From positions 124,001 through 188,000 of the forward strand of contig CAVOOW010000009.1 of NCBI GenBank assembly GCA_963697675.1: a stretch of DNA of 64,000 nt, given 5' to 3'. Every line of letters starts with the position of its first letter. Within the stretch, counting starts at the first letter, position 1. Under the pieces are notes generated by a model, which did no database searches, was not told the origin of the DNA, and was given only the letters and a program-made list of their open reading frames with translations. Below are positions 43,751 to 51,696 of this stretch, in pieces. This DNA is from CAVOOW01 sp963697675 (GTDB taxonomy: Bacteria > Actinomycetota > Actinomycetes > JACCUZ01). A program made the position numbers and the translations under genes.

Positions 43751-43760
43751 CCCGCCGCTC

Positions 43761-43848
43761 GGATCGACCACGTTCACGCTGGCGGACGGTTCGCAAGGCG
43801 TGCAGGCATTGCGAACCGTCCGTACACCTGCTGAACGTGGTCGATTCC
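43761..43848. repeat. Palindromic intergenic element, family 1 copy B
   Basis: An 88-base hairpin between convergent dapE and the membrane-protein gene. The arm GGATCGACCACGTTCACGC...ACGGTTCGCAA (43761-43796) pairs with 43809-43848 around the loop GGCGTGCAGGCA. It is about 85% identical to the reverse complement of copy A at 23763. Probably a bidirectional terminator. Confidence 0.82.
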
Positions 43849-43852
43849 GGGC

Positions 43853-45037
43853 TCAGTCGGTCGGGATCCGGTAGTAGGCCATCGGGCCGATCACCTTTCC
43901 GCCGGCGCTCCTGCCGTCCAGGGTCACGGTTTCCGACGGGCTGTCGGTGCGGATCACGACGACGCCCCAGGCGGTCTCTGGGAAGCGCATGGGAGCGGCG
44001 GTCTGTCGAGGCTGTCCCGCGACCTTGTAGCGGAGCTCGGTGACCTCCGGGCCGGTGACGACGACGACGAACTGTCCCTCTCGCTGGCTCGACAGCGGTT
44101 CACGCTTGGGCGCGGGAACGCAGATGTCGGCTGGCCCGTCCGTGCCGTGGAGCCACACGGACGACGTCGCGAACTCGATGTTCTCGACGGGCCCGAGCGC
44201 GGTGGCGTCTCCCGTTGTCGGCGCGGGCGTGGTCTTGGAGCAGGTGTCGTCGTCCGGCAGCCACTCCTCGCCGATGTAGCCAGGAACGTCGAGGATCTGC
44301 AGGACGGCACCGTCGTCGCCGTACGCCACGATGCGTACGACGGGTGCGCGCGCTCCCAGGGTCGTGATCCCGAATGCCTGCAACCCCTTGACGCCGAGCG
44401 CGTGGAGCGGCACAGGGCGCGAGACGGCGGAGTCACCTACCCAGGCTTTGAGCGACGCGACGCGGGGCTCGACAGCCCCCGTGACGCCCTTGAGGTCGTC
44501 CGAACCCTCGGTGCCGGTCACGAACCTGAAGGCGTTGGTCTTCGGTTCTGCGGGGTCGGGCGAGCTCGCCGTGCAGCTGCCGCTTCCCGCGCTGCTCGAC
44601 ACGGTGTTCGGGCCCTTGTAGAGGTCGCAGAGGCTCAGGCCTTTGCCGCCGGCACGTGTCAGGAAAGCCGAGTGCTCGACAGGTGCGCCGTTGGCCCGGA
44701 AGCGTTCCAGCACAACGATTTTCCCGACCAAGTTGTCGGGCTTGAACGGGTCTTGGTCTTTCGAGCCAGCGTCCTTCGAGCCACCGTCTTTCGTGCCGCC
44801 GCTGGAATTGGGAGGCGACGATCCGTTCAGCTGGCTCATGACGAGCACGCCGCCACCGACCACGACGACGACGGCAGCCGCTGCGGCGACGACCCGCAGG
44901 CGTTGGCCGGCCCTGTGCGAGCGGTCGGCCGCCAGGCGACGCTCGTTCTGCTGCCAGGCATCTGGTGAGACGTCGTCCCACAGCGCCGGGTCGGACGCAT
45001 CGTGCAGCCGATGCTCGAGTGTGGAGTGGTCGGTCAT
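43853..45037 (-). CDS. Single-pass membrane protein co-expressed with an ECF sigma factor
   Basis: A 394-residue protein: a cytosolic N-terminus (~1-42) rich in Asp/Arg (HRLHDASDPALWDDVSPDAW), one membrane helix (about 44-66) and a large extracytosolic domain after a Ser/Gly/Lys/Asp linker. It lacks the HxxxCxxC zinc motif of ZAS anti-sigma factors. Its start overlaps the stop of the sigma gene (ATGA) and has GGGAGG upstream, so it is translationally coupled and is probably the sensor or anti-sigma partner. The outer domain is not a family I recognise. It is intact. Confidence 0.75.
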   Translation of the reverse strand: MTDHSTLEHRLHDASDPALWDDVSPDAWQQNERRLAADRSHRAGQRLRVVAAAAAVVVVVGGGVLVMSQLNGSSPPNSSGGTKDGGSKDAGSKDQDPFKPDNLVGKIVVLERFRANGAPVEHSAFLTRAGGKGLSLCDLYKGPNTVSSSAGSGSCTASSPDPAEPKTNAFRFVTGTEGSDDLKGVTGAVEPRVASLKAWVGDSAVSRPVPLHALGVKGLQAFGITTLGARAPVVRIVAYGDDGAVLQILDVPGYIGEEWLPDDDTCSKTTPAPTTGDATALGPVENIEFATSSVWLHGTDGPADICVPAPKREPLSSQREGQFVVVVTGPEVTELRYKVAGQPRQTAAPMRFPETAWGVVVIRTDSPSETVTLDGRSAGGKVIGPMAYYRIPTD

Positions 45038-45649
45038 CGCGTGCCTCCCATGATTGTGGCGAGCGCATCGAGGCCCCGCGACACGTGCGACTTGACGGTG
45101 CCGCGGCTCACGCCCATCGCGTCGGCCATCTCGGCCTCGTTCAGCTCGAGCCAATAGCGCAGGACGAGAGCCTCGCGGTGCCTGGTCGAGAGCTGCCCCA
45201 GGGCTACCACCAGCTCACGGACGTCCTCGCGGCGTACCGCCTGATGCTCGGCCGACTCCGTCGATGGTCGACTCGGTGGCCGGCGAGCGGGTGGGCTGGT
45301 TGCGCCGCACGACGGCGAGGTGCCGCACCCGGGACCGGCTCAGGTTGACCACGGTCGTGCGCAGGTAGCCGAGGGACGCGTGCGGGTCGCGCAGGGTGCG
45401 GCGCCGCCGGTGCAGCCGGACGAACGCCTCCTGGGCGACGTCCTCCGGGTCGTCGGCGCCGAGCATGGCCGCCAGCCGGGTCATCGTGACGAAATGGCCG
45501 TGGAAGAGCTGCTGATAGCGCTCGACCTCATCCGCGCCGGCCCGTTCACCGGTCGATCGGGCGTCCGACACCGCCCCGCGCAGCCCGTCGGGCGCGCCGG
45601 CGCCGGTTGTCCCGCTGTCGCCCATCCCCACCAGTGTCGAGCCGCTCAT
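45034..45649 (-). CDS. ECF RNA polymerase sigma factor, SigE-like group (one frameshift)
   Basis: About 205 residues after correction. Region 2 is read from ERYQQLFHGHFVTMTRLAAMLGADDPEDVAQEAFVRLHRRR, with the core-binding helix and the DPEDVAQEAF motif. Region 4 follows an apparent extra G near 45257: LSTRHREALVLRYWLELNEAEMADAMGVSRGTVKSHVSRGLDALA, a helix-turn-helix for the -35 element. The stop overlaps the ATG of the membrane partner. The start is unclear: ATG 45649 has GGAGG only one base ahead, and ATG 45625 is an alternative. Promoters recognised are unknown. Confidence 0.85.
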
Positions 45650-45697
45650 ACCTCCAAGACGCCGCCACACGCCAAAGGTTGAGCCCGGTCGCACAAA

Positions 45698-45779
45698 TGA
45701 CCACGTTTGGTAGGCCAGGCGTCGCGACAGCAGGCGTGCAGGCCTGCTGTCGCGACGGTTCACCTGCCAAACGTGGTCA
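45698..45779. repeat. Palindromic intergenic element, family 1 copy C
   Basis: TGACCACGTTTGGTAGG...TCGCGACAGCAGG (45698-45734) pairs with 45743-45779 around CGTGCAGG. The ends (GACCACGTT) and the loop region (GCAGGCGTGCAGGC) match copies A and B, but the middle of the arms is different and still complementary, i.e. covarying. It lies downstream of the leftward VOC gene, between two leftward genes. Confidence 0.8.
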
Positions 45780-45791
45780 ACTGGCCGGGGG

Positions 45792-46310
45792 TCAGGCGGG
45801 GACGGAGATGCCGACGCCGCCGCGGGTGTCGGCCCCGAACCGGGCCTTGTCGGCTGCCAGGTCCAACGGAGCGAGCCGCACCCGTGCCTCCTTGATGTCC
45901 GGGGTCAGCAGCTCGGCCGGCACCAGCCAGCAGACCTCGAACTCCAGCCCGTCGGGGTCCTTGGCATAGAGCGCCTTCGTGGTCGCGTGGTCGGTGGCGC
46001 CGACGAGCGCGCCGCGCTCCGAGAGCACGCCGGCGATCCGCTCGAGCTCGCCGAGCGTGTCGACCTCCCACGCCAGGTGGTAGAGCCCGACGCTGCTGCG
46101 GCCGGCCGCCGAGTCGGTGGCCGCCGCCCCGATCTGGAACAGGCCCAGGTCGTGGTCGTTGGTGGAGCCCGGAGCGCGCAGGAATGCGGCCCCGGTCAGA
46201 CCGTCCATGCCGTCGATCGGGCGGAACCCGAGGGTCGCGCCGTAGAACTCGACGCTGCGGGCGACATCGCGCACGTAGAGGACGGCGTGGTTGAGGCGGT
46301 GAACGCCCAT
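45792..46310 (-). CDS. VOC-family (glyoxalase/extradiol dioxygenase-fold) protein
   Basis: A 172-residue metalloenzyme-fold protein with two beta-alpha-beta-beta-beta modules. HRLNHAVLYVRDVARSVEFYGATLGF begins module 1 (metal-ligand His7), GLYHLAWEVDTLGEL begins module 2 (second His), and KALYAKDPDGLEFEVCW gives the Glu ligand, so a 2-His-1-Glu site is likely. The sequence resembles catechol 2,3-dioxygenase-like members, but the substrate is not predictable. It ends just before palindrome C, which would act as its terminator. It is intact. Confidence 0.88.
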   Translation of the reverse strand: MGVHRLNHAVLYVRDVARSVEFYGATLGFRPIDGMDGLTGAAFLRAPGSTNDHDLGLFQIGAAATDSAAGRSSVGLYHLAWEVDTLGELERIAGVLSERGALVGATDHATTKALYAKDPDGLEFEVCWLVPAELLTPDIKEARVRLAPLDLAADKARFGADTRGGVGISVPA

Positions 46311-46450
46311 GATTGCTCCTATTTGCTTGAAGTATCAACTAATACGTTAGCACAGCCGGGACGCGGCGCACAGGGTCGGTCTGGGGGATCTCCATGCGTA
46401 CGAAGCGCGCCGCACCGGCATTGCCTGCTGTGACGTCGACGGGTCGCCGA

Positions 46451-46456
46451 TAGCCT
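46451..46456 (+). promoter_or_regulatory. Predicted leaderless -10 box of the first LOG gene
   Basis: TAGCCT ends 7 bases before ATG 46464 with no ribosome-binding site between. Confidence 0.4.
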
Positions 46457-46463
46457 TCCGGAC

Positions 46464-47294
46464 ATGGCCGCCGACCCCGACGCAACCCCGCCCGACGCCT
46501 CCGTCCCTGATCCTGGCGCCGAACACGAGGCCGAGCAGCGCCCGGAGAGCCGGCCGCGGGAGAAGCACAAGGGCCCGGTGACGCTGCGCCGCCGTCAGGT
46601 CGAGACCAGCACGACCGACCAGCGGCTGCTCGACACCCGCGGGCCCACCGACTGGCTGCACGCCGACCCATGGCGGGTGCTGCGCATCCAGTCGGAGTTC
46701 GTCGAGGGCTTCGGCGCCCTGGCCGAGCTCGGTCGCGCGGTGAGCGTGTTCGGCTCCGCGCGGACCCCGAGGGACTCGTCGGACTACGCCCTCGCCATGG
46801 ACGTGGGGCGGCGCCTCGCCGAGGCGGGCTACGCAGTGATCACCGGCGGAGGCCCCGGCTCGATGGAGGCCGCCAACCGCGGCGCCTGCGAAGCCGGCGG
46901 TGTGTCCGTCGGCCTCGGCATCGAGCTGCCCTTCGAGCAGGGCATGAACGAGTGGGTCGACATCGGCGTCGACTTCCGCTATTTCTTCGCCCGCAAGACC
47001 ATGTTCGTCAAGTACGCCCAGGGTTTCGTCGTGCTGCCCGGCGGGTTCGGCACCTTCGACGAGCTGTTCGAGGCACTGGTGCTCGTGCAGACCCGCAAGG
47101 TCACGTCGTTCCCGGTGGTGCTGCTCGGCACGGCCTACTGGTCGGGCCTGCTCGACTGGCTGCGCCAGGTCGTCCTGCCCGACGGCAAGATCGCCGAACG
47201 CGACCTCGAGCTCTTCACGCTGACCGATGACCCTGCCGAGGCGGTGCGCCTGGTGTGCGGCTCCGACGACGACGCCGACACGTCGGACTTCTGA
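46464..47294 (+). CDS. LOG-family (TIGR00730) Rossmann-fold protein 1
   Basis: A 276-residue protein of the LONELY GUY/lysine-decarboxylase-like family, known to cleave ribose 5-phosphate from cytokinin nucleotides or related nucleoside monophosphates. The family motifs GGGPGSMEAANRGA and PGGFGTFDELFE are complete. An extra ~75-residue Pro/Glu/Arg-rich N-terminus precedes the fold, typical of the longer actinobacterial paralogue. TAGCCT ends seven bases before the ATG. The second LOG gene follows after 7 bases. Physiological substrate in this organism is unknown. Confidence 0.9.
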   Translation: MAADPDATPPDASVPDPGAEHEAEQRPESRPREKHKGPVTLRRRQVETSTTDQRLLDTRGPTDWLHADPWRVLRIQSEFVEGFGALAELGRAVSVFGSARTPRDSSDYALAMDVGRRLAEAGYAVITGGGPGSMEAANRGACEAGGVSVGLGIELPFEQGMNEWVDIGVDFRYFFARKTMFVKYAQGFVVLPGGFGTFDELFEALVLVQTRKVTSFPVVLLGTAYWSGLLDWLRQVVLPDGKIAERDLELFTLTDDPAEAVRLVCGSDDDADTSDF

Positions 47295-47301
47295 CCCGAT
47301 C

Positions 47302-47907
47302 GTGGCCGCCATCTGCGTCTTCTGCGCCTCCAGCGAGCGCATCGCGCGCAAGCACGTCGAGGTCGCCGCCCAGGTCGGCTCCGAGATCGCGCGCCGCGGC
47401 CACTCGCTGGTCAGCGGTGGAGGCCGGGTCTCGTCCATGGGCGCAGTCGCGCGCGCGGCCCGCGAAGGCGGAGCCAGCACCACCGGCGTGATCCCGGAGG
47501 CGCTGATCGACCTCGAGGTGGCCGACCAGGATGCCGACGAGCTGGTCGTCACTCCTGACATGCGGGCCCGCAAGGGCGAGATGGACCGGCGTTGCGACGC
47601 GTTCCTCTGCCTGCCCGGCGGGCTCGGGACGCTCGAGGAGCTGCTCGAGATCTGGGTGTCGCACACGCTGGGAATGCACGCGAAGCCGATCGTCGTGCTC
47701 GACCCCGACGGGGTCTTCGCGCCGTTGCGCGCGCAGGTCGATTCACTGGTAGAAGCAGGATTTGTACGCGCGCCCGCACGTGAGGTCGTGCAGTGGGCGG
47801 CGACGCCGACCGAGGCGTTGGACCTCATCGACGAGGGACTGCACCGCAGGGCACCGGCCCGAACCGTGGTCCCGGTAGCGGAGGAGCTGCTCGAGTCCGA
47901 GCCCTGA
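47302..47907 (+). CDS. LOG-family (TIGR00730) Rossmann-fold protein 2
   Basis: A 201-residue shorter paralogue, similar to M. tuberculosis Rv1205. It begins AAICVFCASSERIA and has VSGGGRVSSMGAVARAA and PGGLGTLEELLEIW, i.e. both nucleotide-binding and catalytic motifs, with ligand-binding Arg and Glu retained. The GTG start lies 7 bases after the first LOG gene, so the two are probably one operon and may form a heteromer or act on related nucleotides. A palindrome of family 2 follows its stop. Confidence 0.92.
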   Translation: MAAICVFCASSERIARKHVEVAAQVGSEIARRGHSLVSGGGRVSSMGAVARAAREGGASTTGVIPEALIDLEVADQDADELVVTPDMRARKGEMDRRCDAFLCLPGGLGTLEELLEIWVSHTLGMHAKPIVVLDPDGVFAPLRAQVDSLVEAGFVRAPAREVVQWAATPTEALDLIDEGLHRRAPARTVVPVAEELLESEP

Positions 47908-47927
47908 CCCCGGCCTGACTCGAGGCA

Positions 47928-47971
47928 GCGACTTGTTCCGCGACTCGCCGGCGTGTCGCGGAACTAGTCGC
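47928..47971. repeat. Palindromic intergenic element, family 2 copy D
   Basis: GCGACTTGTTCCGCGAC (47928-47944) pairs with GTCGCGGAACTAGTCGC (47955-47971; one mismatch) around TCGCCGGCGT. It has the same AGCGAC...CGCCGGCGT...GTCGCT layout as the two copies at 54.5-54.7 kb. It lies between the second LOG gene and a VOC gene, both rightward. Confidence 0.75.
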
Positions 47972-48002
47972 TTGATTCGGACGGCGCGACGGAGGAGCGG
48001 TC

Positions 48003-48447
48003 ATGGCAACCCGGTTCCAGGTGACGATCGACTGCGCCCAACCCGAGGTGCTGACGCGCTTCTGGGCAGCCGCGCTCGACTATCGCGTCGAGGACCCGCC
48101 GGCCGGCTTCGACACGTGGACGGCCTACTGGCGCAGCGTCGGAGTCCCCGACGACGAGCTGGGTCCCGGTGACAACGCGGACTCCCTCGTCGACCCTGAC
48201 GGTGTCGGTCCGCGCATCTGGTTCCAGGTGGTGCCGGAAGGCAAGGTCGTCAAGAACCGGGTGCACCTCGACCTCGACGTCGGCGGTGGCCGAACGACTC
48301 CTCTGGCGACCGCAAGGCCCGGGTGCTGGCCGAGGCCGGCGGCTGGAGGCGGCAGGCGCAACCCGGGTACGGGTGCTCGAAGAGGCGATCGACCACTTCG
48401 GGGTGACCCTGCAGGATCCCGAGGGCAACGAGTTCTGCCTCCATTGA
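48003..48447 (+). CDS. VOC-like protein (two frameshifts)
   Basis: A glyoxalase-fold protein of ~147 residues after correction. The start RFQVTIDCAQPEVLTRFWAAAL and the block FQVVPEGKVVKNRVHLDLDV match the VOC half of the DapE fusion at 42 kb; the end RVLEEAIDHFGVTLQDPEGNEFCLH is the conserved C-terminus of this group. Between them the frame slips twice (near 48292 and 48342), and correcting it gives ...DRKARVLAE and RLEAAGATRVRV. It is the same subfamily as residues 1-226 of the fusion but a single module. Function unknown. Confidence 0.75.
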
Positions 48448-48565
48448 GGACCCGTTGCGTGAGGACCCGTCGCGCGTCGCCCGGGCGGGCCAGTCGCTCG
48501 GGCCCGTCGCTCTCGGCCAGGCGCGGTCGCTCGGCTGGCGCCGCGGCGGGTCAGGTGCGCGCGGG
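48448..48565. other. Intergenic region with a 15-base tandem repeat
   Basis: TGAGGACCCGTTGCG and TGAGGACCCGTCGCG lie in tandem at about 48446-48475, the first overlapping the VOC stop codon. The rest is GC-rich with several CGGGTCAGG-like repeats between convergent genes. No terminator hairpin stands out. Confidence 0.35.
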
Positions 48566-49432
48566 TCAGGCGAGGGCCCGGCGGGACACGGCCGGGGGGC
48601 GCGTGCCGGCGATGCTCGCCACGGTGTCGAGCACCCGCCTGGTCGCCGCCACCTGATGGGCGCGGAAGACGCGGCCGCCCGCCCAGGAGCACAGCGCAGT
48701 CGTCGCCAGCGTCGCCTCGAGGCGGTTGTCCTTGTCGACGTCGAGCGTCTCGCCGAGGAACTTCTTGTTGGACACGGCTACGAGCACCGGCCAGCCGGTG
48801 GCGACCAGCTCGCCCAGCCGCCGCGTCACCTCGAGCGAGTGATAGGTGTTCTTCCCGAAGTCGTGCGCCGCGTCGATGAGCACCCCGTCGCGGCGCACAC
48901 CGACAGACACGGCCCGCTCGGCGAGACCGGTCACCGTCGTGACCACATCAGCCACCACGTCGTCGTACGCCACCCGGTGTGGATCGGTGCGCGGCGGCAA
49001 GCCTCCCGCGTGGCTGCACACGAGCCCCGCCCCGAACTCGGCGGCGACGACGGCGAGCCCGGGGTCGAAGCCCTGCCAGGCGTCGTTGAGCAGGTCAGCG
49101 CCGGCCTCGCAGACCGCGCGCCCCACCTCGGCACGCCAGGTGTCCACGCTGATGACCAGCGACGGGTGCCGCCGGCGCACCGCGGCCACGAACGCCGCCG
49201 TACGCCGGATCTCCTCGCCGACCTCGACCGGCTCACCCGGTCCGGCTTTCACCCCGCCGACGTCGATGATCGCCGCGCCCTGATCGACCGCCAGGTCGAC
49301 GGCCGACATCGCCGAGGCGAGGTCGACGTGGGCGCCCTGGTCGAAGAAGGAGTCGGGCGTCCGGTTGACGATGGCCATCACGGCGCGGTCGTCCACGCCG
49401 AACTCGCGAGTGCCGAGCCGCAGCGTCGTCAA
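48566..49432 (-). CDS. Dihydropteroate synthase homologue, FolP2-like
   Basis: A 288-residue TIM-barrel protein of the dihydropteroate synthase family. MAIVNRTPDSFFDQGAHVDL gives the pyrophosphate loop, AIIDVGGVKAGPGEPV replaces the usual DVGGESTRPG, and SVDTWRAEV and LLNDAWQG follow. The altered second motif and the pairing with a LOG gene, a DivIVA-like gene and tagI match M. tuberculosis FolP2 (Rv1207), which is reported not to make dihydropteroate, so a true folate role should not be assumed. The TTG start has AGGAG 6 bases upstream. No sulfonamide target is implied. Confidence 0.82.
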   Translation of the reverse strand: MTTLRLGTREFGVDDRAVMAIVNRTPDSFFDQGAHVDLASAMSAVDLAVDQGAAIIDVGGVKAGPGEPVEVGEEIRRTAAFVAAVRRRHPSLVISVDTWRAEVGRAVCEAGADLLNDAWQGFDPGLAVVAAEFGAGLVCSHAGGLPPRTDPHRVAYDDVVADVVTTVTGLAERAVSVGVRRDGVLIDAAHDFGKNTYHSLEVTRRLGELVATGWPVLVAVSNKKFLGETLDVDKDNRLEATLATTALCSWAGGRVFRAHQVAATRRVLDTVASIAGTRPPAVSRRALA

Positions 49433-49490
49433 GGGTGCTCCTGCTGATCGGGTGGAAGCGAGGCAGACAGGAGCATGGCACGATCCTCTC

Positions 49491-49829
49491 GTGCCGCTCC
49501 TCCTGCTGCTTGCCGCCCTCGCCGTCCTGGCCGCGATCGCCGTCGTCGCCGCAGGACCGGGTGGATCAATGGGTACGGCGACCCGCGACCGCTCGCCCGC
49601 AGGAGAGCTACCCGTCGATGACGTCGACCGGGCCGCGATCGAGGGTCTGCGGTTCTCGCTCGCGTTCCGCGGCTATCGCCAGGACGAGGTCGACGAGGTG
49701 CTGGCCCGACTGGCCTACGAGCTCGAGACGCGGGACCACCGCATCGCTGAGCTCGAGGAGCGCGGCGAGCAGCCTGGCCCACCGGCCGTCGAGGGACAGC
49801 GCGCGACCGATGCCCCGAACGAGGTCTAG
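49491..49829 (+). CDS. DivIVA-domain membrane protein (Rv1209-like)
   Basis: A 112-residue protein. One N-terminal membrane helix (about 2-24) is followed by a DivIVA-type segment (IEGLRFSLAFRGYRQDEVDEVLARLAYELETRD, split near residues 48-78), with the R-G-Y-x-x-x-E-V-D motif of polar-growth proteins, and an acidic C-terminal tail. It probably localises to curved membrane or the growing pole. The start GTG 49491 agrees with the short N-terminal helix; upstream frame sequence is antisense to folP. It is followed after 3 bases by the SRPBCC gene. The pattern of neighbours is the same as Rv1209-Rv1210. Confidence 0.8.
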   Translation: MPLLLLLAALAVLAAIAVVAAGPGGSMGTATRDRSPAGELPVDDVDRAAIEGLRFSLAFRGYRQDEVDEVLARLAYELETRDHRIAELEERGEQPGPPAVEGQRATDAPNEV

Positions 49830-49832
49830 CGC

Positions 49833-50264
49833 GTGGCCGAGCTCGTCGTCACCCAGGACGTCAACGCCCCCTCCGGGCGGGTCTGGTCGGCGCTGGTCGA
49901 CTGGGACCTGCACGGCGAGTGGATGCTGCTGACCAAGGCTTCCGGAGGCGCCGCGGTCGGCGAGTCGATCGAGGCGTTCACCGGCGTCGGGAAGGTCGGC
50001 ATCGTCGACCGGATGACCATCCTGGTCTGGGAACCGCCGCGGCGCGCGGTCGTGCGGCACACCGGTCGCGTGGTCCGCGGCAGTGGTGCGTTCGAGGTAC
50101 GGGAGGTCTCGCCGCAGCGGAGCACCGTGGTCTGGTCGGAGTGGATCGACCTGCCGCTCGGAGCTCTCGGGCGCGCGGGCTGGCCTCTCGTACGCCCCGT
50201 CGTGCGTGCCGGCATCTCGTTCTCGCTCCGTCGGCTCGCGCGCTATGTCGAGGCCGGTCGGTGA
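49833..50264 (+). CDS. SRPBCC-family (polyketide cyclase-like) protein
   Basis: A 143-residue START/Bet-v-1-fold protein. It begins VTQDVNAPSGRVWSALVDWDLHGEWM, ends in a long helix (GISFSLRRLARYVEAGR), and has the beta-sheet core between. Such proteins bind hydrophobic ligands; this one has no recognised specificity. The GTG start is 3 bases after the DivIVA-like gene, and the stop overlaps the GTG of the glycosylase gene (GTGA), so the three form one operon. It is intact. Confidence 0.85.
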   Translation: MAELVVTQDVNAPSGRVWSALVDWDLHGEWMLLTKASGGAAVGESIEAFTGVGKVGIVDRMTILVWEPPRRAVVRHTGRVVRGSGAFEVREVSPQRSTVVWSEWIDLPLGALGRAGWPLVRPVVRAGISFSLRRLARYVEAGR

Positions 50265-50836
50265 GCGCGGTCGTCGTCGGCCCCGACGGCCTGGCGCGCT
50301 GCCCGTGGGGAGCCGGCACGCCTGACTACCTGCCCTATCACGACGAGGAGTGGGGCAAGCCGCTGCACGGTGACACGGCGTTGTTCGAGCGGGTGAGCCT
50401 CGAGGCGTTCCAGTCGGGCCTGTCGTGGATCACGATCCTGCGCAAGCGGCCGGCGTTCCGCGCGGCCTTCGCGGGCTTCGACCCGGCGCGCGTCGCAGCG
50501 TTCGACGACGCCGACGTCGAGCGGCTGTTGGCCGATGCCGGCATCGTGCGCAACCGGGCGAAGGTCCTGGCGACGATCGCCAACGCGCGCGCCGTGCTGG
50601 CCCTCGACGGAAGTCTCGACGACCTGCTGTGGTCCTTCGCGCCGGATCCGCCACGGCCTGCCCCGAGCGGGCTCGGCGACGTGCCCGCAGTCACCGACGA
50701 GTCGACGGCGATGGCCAAGGAGCTCAAGCGACGCGGCTTCCGGTTCGTCGGGCCGACCACGGCCTACGCGCTGATGCAGGCGACCGGGATGGTCAACGAC
50801 CACGTCGCCGGCTGTGCGTTCCGCGACCCGCCCTGA
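50261..50836 (+). CDS. tag: DNA-3-methyladenine glycosylase I
   Basis: A 191-residue base-excision repair enzyme removing 3-methyladenine from alkylated DNA. It has the diagnostic start RCPWG and YHDEEWGKPLHGD (lesion-pocket Glu and the first zinc-ligand Cys), FQSGLSWITILRKRPAF, the helix-hairpin-helix-related GIVRNRAKV, and the C-terminal RFVGPTTAYALMQATGMVNDHVAGC (zinc ligand His and Cys). The GTG start overlaps the preceding stop. It is M. tuberculosis TagA (Rv1210) in position and sequence. Intact. Confidence 0.94.
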   Translation: MSAVVVGPDGLARCPWGAGTPDYLPYHDEEWGKPLHGDTALFERVSLEAFQSGLSWITILRKRPAFRAAFAGFDPARVAAFDDADVERLLADAGIVRNRAKVLATIANARAVLALDGSLDDLLWSFAPDPPRPAPSGLGDVPAVTDESTAMAKELKRRGFRFVGPTTAYALMQATGMVNDHVAGCAFRDPP

Positions 50837-50860
50837 TCTCGTTCACCGCGAGGACGCTAG

Positions 50861-50898
50861 GTCGCTCACCGTCCGGACGTTGCGTCGCTCACCGTCCG
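50861..50898. repeat. 15-base direct repeat at the 3' end of the hydratase gene
   Basis: GTCGCTCACCGTCCG occurs at 50861-50875 and again at 50884-50898. The second copy includes the hydratase stop codon; the first lies just beyond it. It is probably a small local duplication; the GTCGCT core recalls family 2 palindromes. Confidence 0.6.
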
Positions 50899-51696
50899 TC
50901 GAACGTCGGTTTCTCCTTGGCCAGGAACGATTTTACGGCGCCGCGATGGTCGTCGGTCGAGCCGGTGAGCTCCATCATCTGCCGCTCATAGTCCAGCGAC
51001 TCGTCGATGTCATGACCTGCAGAGAACGCCAGCGACCGGCGGATCGCGCCGTAGGCAACGGTCGGTCCTGCGGCCAGCCGCTGCGCCAGCTCACGGGCCC
51101 GCGGCCCGACGGCGGCAGCCTCCACGACCTCGGTGGCGAGCCCGAGTTCGAGCGCCTGGGCTGCCGGGATCGTCGAGGGGAGCAGCAGCAGCTCTTTGGC
51201 CTTGGCCATGCCGACCAGCTTGGGCAGCGTCCACGACGAGCCCGAGTCGGCGGACAGCCCGATGGCCGAGAACGCCATGTTGAACCCGGCCGAGTCGGCC
51301 ACGATCCGGAAGTCGCACGCGAAGGCGAACGCCGCGCCGGCTCCGGCCGCCACACCGTTGACGGCTGCAACGACGGGCTTGGGCATCGTCGCGAGGGCCG
51401 TCGCGATCGGCGTGTAGTGCTCCGGCACGGTCGCCCAGACGGCCTCGAGGTCGCCCTGCAGGTTCTGCACGTGCTCGGCCAGGTCCTGACCGACGCAGAA
51501 GGCGCGGCCGCTGCCGGTGAGCAACACCGCGCGTACGTCTGGATCCTCTGCGGCGCGCGAGCAGCGTGTCGCGCAGAGCGGTCTTGAGCTCGGTGTTGAG
51601 CGCGTTCATCGCGTCCGGCCGGTTGAGGGTGACCGTCGCCACGCCGTCGCTCAGGTCGTAGAGCACGGTGTCGGACGTGGTGGGCGCGGCTGTCAT
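50889..51696 (-). CDS. Enoyl-CoA hydratase/isomerase, PaaG-like (one frameshift)
   Basis: About 268 residues after removing an extra base near 51552. The N-terminal half (MTAAPTTSDTVLYDLSDGVATVTLNRPDAMNALN) and the oxyanion-hole segment LLTGSGRAFCVGQDLAEH, VNGVAAGAGAAFAFACDFRI and the C-terminal NDHRGA-like DDHRGAVKSFLAKEKP are all present. It is a crotonase-fold enzyme that hydrates enoyl-CoA or isomerises it; Asp in VGQD (in place of a Glu) is the PaaG-type pattern of ring-1,2-epoxyphenylacetyl-CoA or isomerase activity. It is immediately downstream of paaX on the same strand, supporting a phenylacetate link, but no other paa gene is here. Confidence 0.85.

Noticed and set aside
48566..49432. 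Calling the dihydropteroate synthase homologue a folate enzyme (folP)
   Set aside because: The second motif deviates from the classical one and the synteny is that of FolP2, reported to lack the activity.
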